In this document: positions 1 to 9,172 of the stretch, piece after piece
Position numbering within the stretch: position 1 is the stretch's first letter
Layout: every line of letters starts with the position of its first letter
DNA from: CAYOSF01 sp964406605
Lineage (GTDB): Bacteria; Chloroflexota; Dehalococcoidia; DSTF01; RBG-16-68-14
Direction: 5' to 3'
Assembly (NCBI GenBank): GCA_964406605.1
Contig: CAYOSF010000005.1
Span: forward strand, 1-64,000
Length of the DNA: 64,000 nucleotides
Position numbers and translations under genes: made by a program
Notes under the pieces: generated by a model
The model's database searches: none
What the model saw: the letters and a program-made list of their open reading frames with translations, nothing else
What the model was told of the DNA's origin: nothing

Positions 1-96
1 CCCCCCCCCCCCCCCCCCCCCCCCGCCCCGCCCCCCCCCCACCCCCCCACCCCCCCCCCCCCCCCCCCCCCCCCCGCCCCCCCCCCCGCCCCCCCC
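1..96. other. Poly-C low-complexity run at window edge
   Basis: The first ~96 bases are almost only C, with a few G and one A. No coding or structural content. Such homopolymer runs at contig ends are a known by-product of two-colour Illumina chemistry (dark cycles called G, here seen as C on the reverse strand). I read this as an assembly or sequencing artefact, not biology. Confidence 0.85.
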
Positions 97-130
97 AAGG
101 CGGTGCGGTCTAAGGCGGGCTTTGATTGTT

Positions 131-523
131 TCATGACGCATTGTGCTCTTCGTATTCGGCGGGGAAGTCTTTGTGCAGGCCCTGTTTGATTGCTTGGTGC
201 GCCAAGTACCTCGCGAGGAGGCGGATCTGCCTGTAGGAGAGGGGCGGCACGCCGGAAATGCCATCAGTAAGCTCTCCGGCCTGGAACCCCAAGCTGTATC
301 GCAGCCAGGCGGAGAGGGCCACGGCGGCGTCTCGATCGGCCTGGTGAGCGGCTCTGCGGCGGCGGGCCAGGCGGGCGAGGCGCTGGAGGTAGCGTCGAAA
401 GGCCGGGTGCCGGGAGAGCTCCTCAGCCAGCATCCGAACCTGCTGTGAGCGGAGTCCGTGCTTGAGGGCGTTCAAGTTCCCCTTGGGAGCGCCCGCTCCC
501 GGACGGCGACCACCCCTTGGCAT
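131..523 (-). CDS. Small basic protein with GAPKGNxNALKHG N-terminal motif
   Basis: 130-residue protein of unknown function. The N-terminus is MPRGGRRPGAGAPKGNLNALKHG, rich in Arg, Gly and Lys, followed by a helical stretch with an RLARLARRRR basic run and a C-terminal helical part. The GAPxGNxNALKHG motif is widespread at the start of short proteins in Chloroflexota, Actinobacteria and phages; some relatives are annotated as terminase-small-subunit-like, but no phage genes are near. The start at 523 is chosen because AAGGAGG lies 7 bases upstream; a longer open frame to 787 carries no conserved sequence. It faces away from the STAND ATPase gene. Possibly nucleic-acid binding from its charge; this is inference. 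Confidence 0.6.
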   Translation of the reverse strand: MPRGGRRPGAGAPKGNLNALKHGLRSQQVRMLAEELSRHPAFRRYLQRLARLARRRRAAHQADRDAAVALSAWLRYSLGFQAGELTDGISGVPPLSYRQIRLLARYLAHQAIKQGLHKDFPAEYEEHNAS

Positions 524-864
524 TGCGGCACCTCCTTCCAGCTCGCTTGCGTGTTGCCGCTGGTTCCCAGGGCGGACAGTCCTTCCCTGGAAGGACAAGC
601 TCTGTTGTATGGAGGCCACGATAAGACGCCGCGGGAATAGCGCGAAGGGGGAGATGGCACCGGGGGGGTGGGGGAGGATGGGGACGGAGCAGCTCACTTC
701 AGGATTCCGTGGCAATTGGCGGGGCGCGCCACGACAACCGGATGCTAGAATTGGGACTGGAGGAAGGGCGAGTTGGCGCGTCACCACAGCGATGTTCTAT
801 TGAGCGTTTGCTCGGACATGTTGTCGTATCACTGGGGCATCGAGAGACACGAGGCGGAAACATC
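524..864. other. Gene-free spacer between divergent genes
   Basis: 341 bases between the small basic protein gene and the STAND ATPase gene. Open frames here overlap on both strands and none has protein-like composition. It should hold the promoters for both divergent genes, but I see no clear -35/-10 pair. Confidence 0.5.
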
Positions 865-3800
865 GTGAATCGCGACGATAACGACGGCCGAGAAGCCCAG
901 GGGGGAACGGCGAGCGCGTACGCGACCGGGGGAGGGGGCACGGTCTTCGAGCATACCTACGGCGCGACGCTGCTTGCTGCGCTGCTGCTGGGTGATTCCG
1001 TGCCGGGACTGGGCGATGAGCAGTCCGTCACGAGGGTGGTGTTTCAAGCGCGCCGCTTCACGGCAGTGGACGATTTCCTGGTTTTCGGCGAGCCGCGGGG
1101 CACGGGAAGTAGGGGTGGGGGCCGTGAACTCTCAATTGGGGTACGGCACAAGCCGCGGATAGCACCGAGTGACAAGTCGTTCGTTTCCCTTCTTATCACC
1201 TACTTGCGGGTAATCGAAAAGGAATGGGACAGGGTGAAAGACGGGGAAGTACGCCTGGGTCTGGTGGTGGGCGCGCCACACGGGGGCGCGCGTGAACTGG
1301 CTGCTCTTGCTGAGATTGCTCGGACACAGCCGACCAATGAGGAGTTCAGGAGCTTCGTGGCCACGCCGAGAGCGACACGCAAGCCCGTTCGAAAGCGGCT
1401 GAATTATCTGGACGATGCTGTGGAGGAGGCCAGCCGAGACGCTGGCGTTGAGCTGCCGGATGGGGGAGCCCGCGAACTAGCGTGGCGACTGCTTGTTGGT
1501 CTTCACCCGATAGAGGTTCGGCTAGAGGGTGGCGATGCCGCCGATCGAACCGGTGCCGTCAGCAGGCTACGGAGCCTGGTCGGAGAGACGTCTGAGGCGG
1601 ACACGCTCTTCTCCAAACTGGCGCGCCTGGCGTCCAACTATGCCTCTACTGGAGCGGTCGTAGATGAGGCGGTGGTCAGGCGCGATCTTCAGGGAGTGGC
1701 AAGGGTGGGGCGCTCGCCTACTCACACGAAGGCCTGGGATATCCTGGCGCAACTAGACAAGCGCCTTGGGCAACGCATTGGACGTGAACTGGCGGGTCAA
1801 GGGCAGCAGTTGACATTGGAGCGAAGCGCGGTGCGCGAAAAGGTCATTGCTGCCATGGGGAAGACAGGCCGCGAGAGTGGCGCGCTTGTGATAACGGGAG
1901 ATCCGGATGTCGGCAAGTCGGCGTTGACGCTGTCGGCGGTGGATGCACTGACTTCCCAAGATCAGGAGGTAGTTGCCCTGAGCCTTCGCGACTTGCCTAG
2001 GTCCGTTGTTGACCTGAGCACATTGTTAGGAGCGCCTCTGCAGGTTGTCCTTGGTTCGCTGGGTGTGTCGAAGGTTCGCCTGCTGGTTGTAGATGGTGCT
2101 GAAGCTGCGCTCGAGGATCGGTTCGAGGTACTGGCCGAGATGGGGGAGGCGGCGCGTCATACAAGAATCGGGTTGGTAGCGGTAACCCGTTCAGATGGGC
2201 GGGGCCAAGTGGTCGAAGCTGTATCTGGTCGCGCTCCTGGCTCTGAAGGTCCAAGTGAAATGAACGTCGACGGCTTGACGGCTGAGGAGATAAGGCAAGT
2301 GGTTGCGGTGTTCCCAGCTATGCGTGGAATCGCCGAGGAACCGAGAGCAGTGTGGCTGTTGGAGCGGCCGGGTCTCGTTGATCTTCTTCTGAGGGCAGAT
2401 GCCCTAGCGGCACTTCCGGATGGTGCCCTATCGGAGGCGGACGTGTTTGCTGCAGTGTGGTCTGGACTGGTTCGCAGGTCTGAACGAAACGAACCTGGGC
2501 GGGGCAGTCCGGATGGTCGGGAATGTGCGCTGATTGACGTTGCGCGTCGTCAGATTGGAGGGGAAGCTGGGGCTAGTGTGGCGGCGGATCCCGCGGCTCT
2601 GCCATCCTTGCGTTCGGATGGGCTGCTGCTGGCGTCCGGCCCGACTGCGGCGTGGAGTGCAGGCGACCAGTTTGCGACAGATCTCATTCGAGACTTTGCT
2701 GTCGCGCGGCTGTTCTTGGTGGATGGATGGTTGCCGCTGCACGATGCCGGCGCCCCACGCTGGGCGCTGCGGGCGGCGCGACTGGCATGCCAAGCCAGGT
2801 TTGCCAGGCCGGGCGCACCGAAGGAGCAGGTACGAGTCGAGCTGCAGCAGGAACTGGATAGTGTGGCGGCGGAACACGGAGAGCGCTGGAGGGACGTGCC
2901 GCTGGAGGCGCTGCTAAGCTTGGGGTCTCCCAGGGGCGCGCTTGAGGAGGCGTGGCCAGCACTTGCTGGAGAGGGTAGTGAGGGGCTCAAGCGACTTCTG
3001 AGGCTGGTGCTTCAACGCTACACTGACGGCCTGTCGGCTGATCCAGTAGTGACTCAGCCTATCGTTGAGTTGATGCTCGATCACGAGGGTGACATTAGCG
3101 AACTGTCCGGAGACATCCGCGAGTCGGCGGATGAAATCGAGGTGCGTTGGCTGCGAGGGCTCGCCTTGAAGGGAGACAGGGACGCGGCGAATCCGTTGCG
3201 CGCGCGAATTCGCGATCGACTCCTCGCGTCGGGTCCGCGACGGCATGACGAACGCGAACACGAATGCCTGGCACTGCTGGGCCCCGATCTTGACGTGGCT
3301 ACGGAGGTTTATCTGCGTGAGCTTGCGGGTGAAGCTCCTGGCTTTCTGGGCCCTTGCGTCGAGCCATTAGCGGCGTCCACTTCGATGGCATGCCATCGGC
3401 CCGACCTGCTGCTGGACTTAGCCGAGGCATACTACGTGGTCAAGCGTGAAGAGGAGGATCTGTACTACTCGTACCATGACCAGGGCATCCGGAACCATCA
3501 TCACCGGGGCGGTTGGGGAACACGGATGGTGGCGTGGTGGTACGGTCCATTCTGGAGCCTTCTGCGGAAGGCACCGCGGCAGACCATAGTATTCGTGAAC
3601 AGGCTGCTGGACCACGCCGCCCGCGCACGCATGCGAAGGCTTGGCGTTTTGGAATCTGGAAATGCGTACTATGTCGAGCGCTCGAAAGAAGACGAGGACT
3701 TGCCGGGCGTGGAACTCGAACTACCCGGGGTGGGGATACGGAGGTTGGTGGGAGATAGCCACGCGTGGGGATGGTACAGGGGCTCCACGGTTGGCCCGTA

Positions 3801-5928
3801 CCCGTGCATGAGTGCGCTCCTTGCAGTTGAGCGCTTCGTGGATCAGGCTCACGGCTTTGGCGTTGAACTTCGCGTGCTCGCGGCACGCCTGCTGCGAGAG
3901 TGTCACAATCTGGCCATGCCGGGTCTCGTTGTGGGTTTCCTGATCCGGCACCTGGATGAGGTCACAGACGAACTGGATGGATGGCTTGCAGAGCCCGCTG
4001 TGTGGGAGTTGGAGTTCGGTCGATCAAGCAGCGAGGGCCATTTGCACGTCCAGGGACCGGATGCGGATGATGTTCGCGGACGGAGTAATCGGGGCATGTC
4101 GCTGCGCGATGTGGCCACGGAACTCACGCTCCGCGCAGTGCTCGCGAGTGATGATGGGAGCATTGGGCGCCTTCGATCGGTCGCGGACAAGCTGATCGAA
4201 AGAGCATCTGCATTCTACGGGCCGGACGGATTAACGCCCGGTTTCGAAGAACGAATGACGACAGCTCGAAACTGGGCCAGCCATTTGAGGGCGGAGAGTT
4301 ATGAGATCGTGAATCTGGAAGGCGGGCGGGTCGGCATCCAGTACACGCCGCCGGAAGTTAGCAGGGAGTTCGCGGCGCAGCAGGTTGACCTTAATCGAGG
4401 GATGCAGATAATGCGCCTCCTTAACTACGCGACTCGGCCGGGGCGGGACCCTGGTAATGTGAGCAACCTAGGTAGCGATCTGAAGCTCGCAGTGGAGCTC
4501 AGTGACCAGCCCCCTGAGACGGGTCAGGAGTTCGCTCGAGACGCGATCCCCGCGGTAGCTGCGACCGCGATCGTAGCATTCACGGAAGAGCGCTTCCGCC
4601 CTGGGAGGAAGGAGTTGGAATGGGCATCAGGGATCATTCTGCAGGCCGCAATGGGCACATCAGACAGTGAGTCGATGGATCCCAGCTTCTATCAAATGGG
4701 TGGAGATCGATCAGCTGCTGCCGCCGTTCCCTGCCTGTTGCTGCCAGCGTTCAACGAGAATGGTCCGTCTTGGTTGGATGACGAGCACTTGAAACTGGTC
4801 GACAATGCTCTGCTGAGACTGCTGACTAGCGGGTCAGAGGAAGTCCGGCGGCGAACGGCGAAGGCGTTGGGGCGGGTATGGAGCGCGCCATGCACGCCCG
4901 GCGTGGGTGCGAGCGGGAAGTGTCGCCATACGATGGCATGGGAGGCCGTTGAGGCTTCGGTCCGCGACTGCCGGATGGGGCCGTTTGACAGCGAAGCACA
5001 ACGTAGGCAGATAGCCCTGATCGATGACCCGATTGAGGACGTCATGGAGGCCGTCGATCCACAAGACATGCTAATTGGCCGTCTGGTGGCTCCCCTGATC
5101 GCATCCTCCATGTGCGCGTCTTCGACCTGCTGCGTTTGCGAGGAAGCTGGCAGACTGCGCGATGTGGTACTGCGGGCTCACGCGAGAGGGGCCGTGCACT
5201 GGGTGGGCGAGCAGTTTGAGCTCGACAGGGACCCCGAAGTTCAAGAGGCGATCGCTGAATGCCTGCTGAGGATAGCGGACAATGGGGATGTGAAGGCGCT
5301 TGGGGACTACGCGGAGATGCTGGCAGAAGAGCCTATAGCCTTCCGCCTGTTTGTTGAAGAGTTGGCGCGAGTCGCCACATATGACCCTCAGCTGCGGAGG
5401 GCATTCCGGCTGGTGTGGCCCACCGTCATGGCGCGCCTTCTGGCCCGAGTGGAGAGCGACCAGAGCTTCTTGGCGGGGAAACGACGACACCGAGCGGGGG
5501 ACCGAGATGAGGCTCTGGCATGCCTATTGCCGCGGCCGCGAATCAGACTGAACGAGATGGACATCGAAGCGACTCTCCGGCAGACCCGGGGGGAGTGGCT
5601 GGAGTTGGCTGTCATGGAGCCTCTGATTGTACGATGGTTGCGCGTCGCGGCCGGTATTCCGCACTCTGTTGACAACATGGTTGGCTTTCTTGGAACGCTC
5701 CCGCCGGCAGTGGGTATGTCTCAGAAGCTTGACATGATGGTAGCTGTGGTGAACGAGGGATTCCAGAGAATCGCTTCGCGGACATGGTACCTTTGTGAGT
5801 GGCTGGAGGAACTCAACGCGGGTCATGTGCTAGAAGGTCTGGAGCTCTCGAAGTTCCAGCTGCTCGTGGATGGTCTTGCGGCGCATGGAGACCCGCGGGC
5901 GGTCCGGTTGCAGAAGGCGCTTGAGTAG
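865..5928 (+). CDS. Giant STAND-type P-loop ATPase with nuclease-like N-terminus, candidate defence protein
   Basis: 1687 residues. Residues ~20-130 look like a PD-(D/E)xK-type nuclease domain of the kind fused to STAND ATPases: GGGGTVFEH, then DDFLVF (D69/D70) and SIGVRHKP (~91-97), where active relatives usually read QVK. Walker A is GDPDVGKS (345-352) and a Walker B-like strand LLVVDG ends at D410. The C-terminal ~1100 residues are helical and HEAT/ARM-like (for example SGSEEVRRRTAKALGRVW), as in sensor regions of NACHT/Avs-type proteins. The GTG start at 865 has GAGGCGG eight bases upstream; the frame is open back to 709 but that part looks non-coding. No partner gene follows on this strand. 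Role in phage defence is inference from architecture; nuclease activity is doubtful because of the altered lysine motif. Confidence 0.62.
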   Translation: MNRDDNDGREAQGGTASAYATGGGGTVFEHTYGATLLAALLLGDSVPGLGDEQSVTRVVFQARRFTAVDDFLVFGEPRGTGSRGGGRELSIGVRHKPRIAPSDKSFVSLLITYLRVIEKEWDRVKDGEVRLGLVVGAPHGGARELAALAEIARTQPTNEEFRSFVATPRATRKPVRKRLNYLDDAVEEASRDAGVELPDGGARELAWRLLVGLHPIEVRLEGGDAADRTGAVSRLRSLVGETSEADTLFSKLARLASNYASTGAVVDEAVVRRDLQGVARVGRSPTHTKAWDILAQLDKRLGQRIGRELAGQGQQLTLERSAVREKVIAAMGKTGRESGALVITGDPDVGKSALTLSAVDALTSQDQEVVALSLRDLPRSVVDLSTLLGAPLQVVLGSLGVSKVRLLVVDGAEAALEDRFEVLAEMGEAARHTRIGLVAVTRSDGRGQVVEAVSGRAPGSEGPSEMNVDGLTAEEIRQVVAVFPAMRGIAEEPRAVWLLERPGLVDLLLRADALAALPDGALSEADVFAAVWSGLVRRSERNEPGRGSPDGRECALIDVARRQIGGEAGASVAADPAALPSLRSDGLLLASGPTAAWSAGDQFATDLIRDFAVARLFLVDGWLPLHDAGAPRWALRAARLACQARFARPGAPKEQVRVELQQELDSVAAEHGERWRDVPLEALLSLGSPRGALEEAWPALAGEGSEGLKRLLRLVLQRYTDGLSADPVVTQPIVELMLDHEGDISELSGDIRESADEIEVRWLRGLALKGDRDAANPLRARIRDRLLASGPRRHDEREHECLALLGPDLDVATEVYLRELAGEAPGFLGPCVEPLAASTSMACHRPDLLLDLAEAYYVVKREEEDLYYSYHDQGIRNHHHRGGWGTRMVAWWYGPFWSLLRKAPRQTIVFVNRLLDHAARARMRRLGVLESGNAYYVERSKEDEDLPGVELELPGVGIRRLVGDSHAWGWYRGSTVGPYPCMSALLAVERFVDQAHGFGVELRVLAARLLRECHNLAMPGLVVGFLIRHLDEVTDELDGWLAEPAVWELEFGRSSSEGHLHVQGPDADDVRGRSNRGMSLRDVATELTLRAVLASDDGSIGRLRSVADKLIERASAFYGPDGLTPGFEERMTTARNWASHLRAESYEIVNLEGGRVGIQYTPPEVSREFAAQQVDLNRGMQIMRLLNYATRPGRDPGNVSNLGSDLKLAVELSDQPPETGQEFARDAIPAVAATAIVAFTEERFRPGRKELEWASGIILQAAMGTSDSESMDPSFYQMGGDRSAAAAVPCLLLPAFNENGPSWLDDEHLKLVDNALLRLLTSGSEEVRRRTAKALGRVWSAPCTPGVGASGKCRHTMAWEAVEASVRDCRMGPFDSEAQRRQIALIDDPIEDVMEAVDPQDMLIGRLVAPLIASSMCASSTCCVCEEAGRLRDVVLRAHARGAVHWVGEQFELDRDPEVQEAIAECLLRIADNGDVKALGDYAEMLAEEPIAFRLFVEELARVATYDPQLRRAFRLVWPTVMARLLARVESDQSFLAGKRRHRAGDRDEALACLLPRPRIRLNEMDIEATLRQTRGEWLELAVMEPLIVRWLRVAAGIPHSVDNMVGFLGTLPPAVGMSQKLDMMVAVVNEGFQRIASRTWYLCEWLEELNAGHVLEGLELSKFQLLVDGLAAHGDPRAVRLQKALE

Positions 5929-6042
5929 GCCCGCAGGCTGGCTGGTTCTTGCACATCGGCCTTGACCTAACCGGCCTTCTCATGGAAGGCGGACACGGGC
6001 GGGATGCGGGCCGCGGTTTTAAGGTGGCGGCCCGCGGGGGGG

Positions 6043-6095
6043 GCAGAGTCTTTTCCGGGAAGGACTCTGGCGGGAGTCTGGGGGTGTCCCCCAGC
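6043..6095 (-). repeat. Two-hairpin repeat (family B), reverse orientation
   Basis: GCAGAGTC...GACTCTG imperfect palindrome (6043-6070) followed by CTGGGGG-TGT-CCCCCAG (6079-6095). This is the reverse complement of the arrangement at 7937, 22822 and 53357, so it is the same element turned round. Confidence 0.7.
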
Positions 6096-6558
6096 CACAA
6101 CAACATCCGTGGGCCCTTCGGCAGGCTCAGGGCGTAGCGGGTCGGGTGGGATAGAAGGACGCGGCGAGAGGAGGGTGGGTTGGAACCCCGCCCCTGCAAG
6201 GCGCACGGCGGCGGGAAGGTGGGATGGCGACCGCGGATTGGAGCCGAGGCTGGAAAGCGTCGGCTACGGTGGCAAGGTGAGGGGCCGTTAGGTGGCGGGG
6301 CGTTGGCACCCACGGATGGCAGATTCCTTCCGCCTGGGCCGGAGGGCCAGATTCCTCGCTTGCGCTCGGAATGACAGAAACGGACGAGGCGGACCGAGCT
6401 TCACGCCTGAGGCGGACCCGCGACGGGCCCCTCGACAGGCTCGGGGTGACACCAAAGCGGTGGAGGCGGCTAGGGGGAAGCCTGGCCCGCAGAGGGTGAG
6501 AGGGGAAGCCCGGCGCGCGGGGAGAGCGGATGGGCAGCCGCGAGATAGGGGATGTAGG

Positions 6559-6582
6559 GCGCAGGCTGAAGGCCTGCGCTAC
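6559..6582 (-). repeat. REP-like hairpin with CTAC foot
   Basis: GCGCAGGC-TGAAG-GCCTGCGC, an 8-bp stem whose last C begins CTAC, followed by GG. On the minus strand this reads GTAG immediately 5' of the hairpin, the arrangement of REP elements recognised by REP-associated Y1 transposases. Confidence 0.65.
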
Positions 6583-6610
6583 GGTTCGGGGGGATTGCGG
6601 CGGAGGCGCC

Positions 6611-7873
6611 TCACACGCCGGGGTGGATGAGCTTGCGGGCGGCGACGAGGGAGAGGACGTCGTTGGCGCCGTCGGCGATGGTGCCGGCGCGGGCGTCGCG
6701 GAAGAGCTTCTCGACGAGCATGCCCTTGCTGAGACCGTAGCCCCCGTGTAGCTGGACGGCGTCGCTCGCGACCGAGTAGGCGGCCTCGGTACAGAATACC
6801 TTGGCGGCCATGGCGTACTGGGTCGCGGGCGGCTGGGAGACGCTGTTGTAGGCCATGGCGGCTCGGGAGAGGGCACGCGCCGCCTGGACTTTGGCGAACA
6901 TGTCGAAGAGCTTGAGCTGGACGCTCTGGTGCTCTGCGATGGGCCTGCCGCCCTGGACCCGCTCCTTCGCGTAGCCGAGGGCCTCCTCGAAGGCGGCGCG
7001 GGCCAGGCCGGTGAAGACCGTGCCGATGATGGAGTTGGCGCCGGCCAGGATGTTGTCGATGGTCATGGTGTAGGCATCCGGCCCCACCAGCATGTAGCGC
7101 TTGGGAATGCGGACGTCATCGAAGAAGATCTCGCCCTGGTTCAGGGCGCGCTGGCCGAGCTTGTCCAGGGGCGGGCCCTTGGACACGCCCGGGAGGTCAA
7201 GCGGCACGACGGCGATGCCGCTGCCGGCCTGGCCGCGGGAGCGGTCGAGGGCGAGGAAGACGAGGGCGTGGCTGGCAATGGTGCCGTTGGAGACCCAGGC
7301 CGACTTCTGGCCGCTGATGATCCAGTCGTCGCCATCTGGGCGGGCGGCCACGTCGAAGGCGGTCTCGGGACGCTGGAAGGTGTCGGCGCCCAGCGAGATG
7401 GCGTCGGAGCCGTGCTGGGGCTCGGTGATGGCCCAGCAGCCGACGTACCTGGCCTCTCTGTCCTCGACGAACGGCCGGACGACCTCGTCCATCAGCGTCC
7501 GGTCGCCGGTGAGGCGCGCATACGTGGCGGCGAAGGCGAAGGGCATGGGCGCGGCCGCTATCCCGATGGCGAACTCGGCGCTGCCCCAGCCCGTCTCCTC
7601 GTGGACGATGTGGTTCTCGAGCGGTGACAGATTCGTGCCACCCTCCGCCTCCGGCAACCAGGCGATGTGCCGTCCTTGCCGGTAGGCGTGGCGAAAGACG
7701 TCCCAGAAGACGGAGCCCTCGCGGATCACGTCCTGGGGGTCGGCGAGCTTGTCGAGCTCGATGCTGGCAGGCCCCAGCACCTCGCGTGCGAAGCGCTGCG
7801 TTTGCTCTCGGAGCGTCACCTGCTCCGGCGTGAGGTCCTTGTTGAGGTCCAGGTAGGCGGTGTCGGTAGCCAA
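6611..7873 (-). CDS. Acyl-CoA dehydrogenase family protein
   Basis: About 420 residues. FAD-dependent alpha,beta-desaturation of an acyl-CoA, passing electrons to ETF; cytosolic. Order is as in the family: helical N-domain, middle beta-domain with CWAITEPQHGSDA and SGQKSAWVSNG, then C-terminal helical domain with QLHGGYGLSKGMLVEKLFRDAR. Where MCAD-type enzymes have IYEGTNEI with the catalytic Glu, this protein reads IADGANDV, so Asp occupies that place. Start is uncertain: I chose TTG at 7873 (ATDTAYLDL), where similarity begins; the frame is open to a GTG at 7981, which would add 36 residues of repeat-derived sequence. It sits upstream of a hairpin region and faces the acetoacetate decarboxylase-like gene in the same direction. 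Substrate unknown. Confidence 0.85.
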   Translation of the reverse strand: MATDTAYLDLNKDLTPEQVTLREQTQRFAREVLGPASIELDKLADPQDVIREGSVFWDVFRHAYRQGRHIAWLPEAEGGTNLSPLENHIVHEETGWGSAEFAIGIAAAPMPFAFAATYARLTGDRTLMDEVVRPFVEDREARYVGCWAITEPQHGSDAISLGADTFQRPETAFDVAARPDGDDWIISGQKSAWVSNGTIASHALVFLALDRSRGQAGSGIAVVPLDLPGVSKGPPLDKLGQRALNQGEIFFDDVRIPKRYMLVGPDAYTMTIDNILAGANSIIGTVFTGLARAAFEEALGYAKERVQGGRPIAEHQSVQLKLFDMFAKVQAARALSRAAMAYNSVSQPPATQYAMAAKVFCTEAAYSVASDAVQLHGGYGLSKGMLVEKLFRDARAGTIADGANDVLSLVAARKLIHPGV

Positions 7874-7936
7874 GACTCGCCTGCGCTCCAATCTGCGGTC
7901 ACTTCTGAGACCGCCGACTAAACCATCGTTCTTCTT

Positions 7937-8026
7937 TCCCACCCGCCCGCCCAGATGGATTTGGTGAATCCCGGGGGACACCCCCGGACCCCCACCAGAG
8001 GGGGCTAGCCCCCTCTGGACTCCCCC
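7937..8026 (+). repeat. Two-hairpin repeat (family B)
   Basis: Begins TCCCACCCGCCCGCCCAG, then hairpin CCGGGGG-ACA-CCCCCGG (7971-7987), then a 24-base perfect palindrome with arms CCAGAGGGGGCT and AGCCCCCTCTGG (7995-8018), ending ACTCCCCC. The lead-in, first hairpin loop and tail match the copies at 22822 and 53357, while the second palindrome has wholly different arms. Confidence 0.75.
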
Positions 8027-8087
8027 TCTTCCGCGTTCTCGAGGCTTCCGAAGTACTTGGCGGCGGAAGCCGGAATCCGTCTCCCTT

Positions 8088-8831
8088 CTAGTAGCGCTTG
8101 AGCACGCGGCCCGCAGGCAGCTCGAAGTCGAGCACCGTGTAGTGGGCCGCGAGCACCTTTCGTACCGGCAGCGCCGACCAGGGGTCGGCCTCGGAGGGCG
8201 GGCCGAACTCGAGAGTCCCGGCGCCGGACCAGGCCTCCTTGACGGTCGAAGGCATGTGCACCTCGGTCAGTTCCATGACCGACGCCTTCGTGCTGTCCTC
8301 GATGTCGGGGATGACACGCAGGTTGAGGAGCCCGCCGCCACCTTGGGCCCCGGCGGGCGCGGGCAGCCGGTCTCCGATGGTCATCGTGCCCGTCAGCAGG
8401 CGATGTCCCGGAGGCCGCTCCAGGATTCCCGTGAGCGTGTCGCCCTCGTGGCGCAGCTCGACGAACGCGTGCTTCTTGGGGAAGCCGTAGATCTCGCGGC
8501 CGGCGGCGATAGCGGCATCGTTGTCAAGGAGGATCCTGGCAACGAAGCTCCGCGTCTGGCCTTCCCACTCGCACGGAACCAGCTGGGCGGCCTCCGTGTA
8601 GGAGCCCACGGAGGACGAGGGATAGTGCGCGACCGTTATCTGAACCAGCGCGGGAGAGAGGACGGAGAGGTCCGCGGGCAGGGCCCCGGCGGCGGCATCC
8701 GGGTCGGTCTCGTAGGTGATGACGAGGAACCGGGCGTCCGGGAAGTGCAGCGGCGGCGGGGGATAGAGCGGCGCATCGACCGGCATGCTGTAGCCGAATC
8801 GCTCACGCGTCAAGGTCCCTCTGCTTGCCAT
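8088..8831 (-). CDS. Acetoacetate decarboxylase family protein
   Basis: 247 residues. Relative of acetoacetate decarboxylase (ADC), which forms a Schiff base with a lysine; many family members act on other beta-keto acids, so the substrate here is open. The core motif GREIYGFPKKHA carries the Glu and the Lys pair of the ADC active site. Start at 8831 is backed by GGGAGGT seven bases upstream; the frame is open to 9095 but that part translates repeat DNA. It lies next to an acyl-CoA dehydrogenase and is followed by REP-like hairpins. Together the pair suggests organic-acid or lipid breakdown, which is inference. Confidence 0.85.
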   Translation of the reverse strand: MASRGTLTRERFGYSMPVDAPLYPPPPLHFPDARFLVITYETDPDAAAGALPADLSVLSPALVQITVAHYPSSSVGSYTEAAQLVPCEWEGQTRSFVARILLDNDAAIAAGREIYGFPKKHAFVELRHEGDTLTGILERPPGHRLLTGTMTIGDRLPAPAGAQGGGGLLNLRVIPDIEDSTKASVMELTEVHMPSTVKEAWSGAGTLEFGPPSEADPWSALPVRKVLAAHYTVLDFELPAGRVLKRY

Positions 8832-8978
8832 GGGGCACCTCCCTCTTCCGCGCGACGCTCCACGGTGAGTGCCGCGCGCCTGCTGCAGCCCGCCCGTGTC
8901 TCCGCCTTCGTCGCGACAGGCGAAGGCAGCATCAATGTAGGCATGGTGAGGAACGGAGTCAAGGCGGGTTCCGCGCGG

Positions 8979-9001
8979 GCGGGTTGGAAACCCGCACCTA
9001 C
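8979..9001 (-). repeat. REP-like hairpin with CTAC foot
   Basis: 7-bp stem GCGGGTT/AACCCGC, then AC and CTAC. Minus strand reads GTAG just 5' of the stem, as in the copies at 6559, 9085, 29676, 30065 and 30146. Confidence 0.6.
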
Positions 9002-9084
9002 GGCGCGGGCGGCGGCGGGACGGCGGGAGGGGTGAGGCGGAGCGCGGCGACGCACAGGGAATGGGGCACCCACAGGGGGATTTG

Positions 9085-9111
9085 GGGGCAGGCACAGGGG
9101 CCTGCCCCTAC
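9085..9111 (-). repeat. REP-like hairpin with CTAC foot
   Basis: 9-bp stem GGGGCAGGC/GCCTGCCCC with a 6-nt loop; the final C is shared with CTAC, followed by GG. Confidence 0.65.
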
Positions 9112-9172
9112 GGTGGTGAGAGGGGAAGCCTGACCCCGCTGAGACGATGCGCCCGTGCAGCGTGGCGGGCGG

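Larger units (their letters stand above)
5929..6610. repeat. Hairpin-rich intergenic region with several repeat families
   Basis: 682 bases without a gene. It holds a reverse-oriented copy of the two-hairpin repeat (6043-6095), two copies of the CCCTTCGACAGGCTCAGGG-type element (6114-6132, 6428-6446) and one CTAC-footed hairpin (6559-6582). ORFs called across it are low-complexity Pro/Arg/Ser translations and are not genes. Confidence 0.75.
8832..9172. repeat. Gene-free region with two REP-like hairpins
   Basis: 341 bases. Hairpin 1 is GCGGGTT-GGA-AACCCGC with CTAC at 8998-9001; hairpin 2 is GGGGCAGGC-ACAGGG-GCCTGCCCC with CTAC at 9108-9111. Both are followed by GG. No coding sequence is supported. 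Confidence 0.7.

Noticed and set aside
1..96. Biological C-rich tract (for example a telomere-like or i-motif sequence)
   Set aside because: Near-homopolymer at a sequence edge is best explained as a sequencing artefact.
131..523. Phage terminase small subunit
   Set aside because: Only the generic GAPKGN...KHG motif is shared; no phage gene is near.
709..864. 52 extra N-terminal residues on the STAND ATPase
   Set aside because: No domain-like sequence, and GTG at 865 has a ribosome binding site while GTG at 709 has none.
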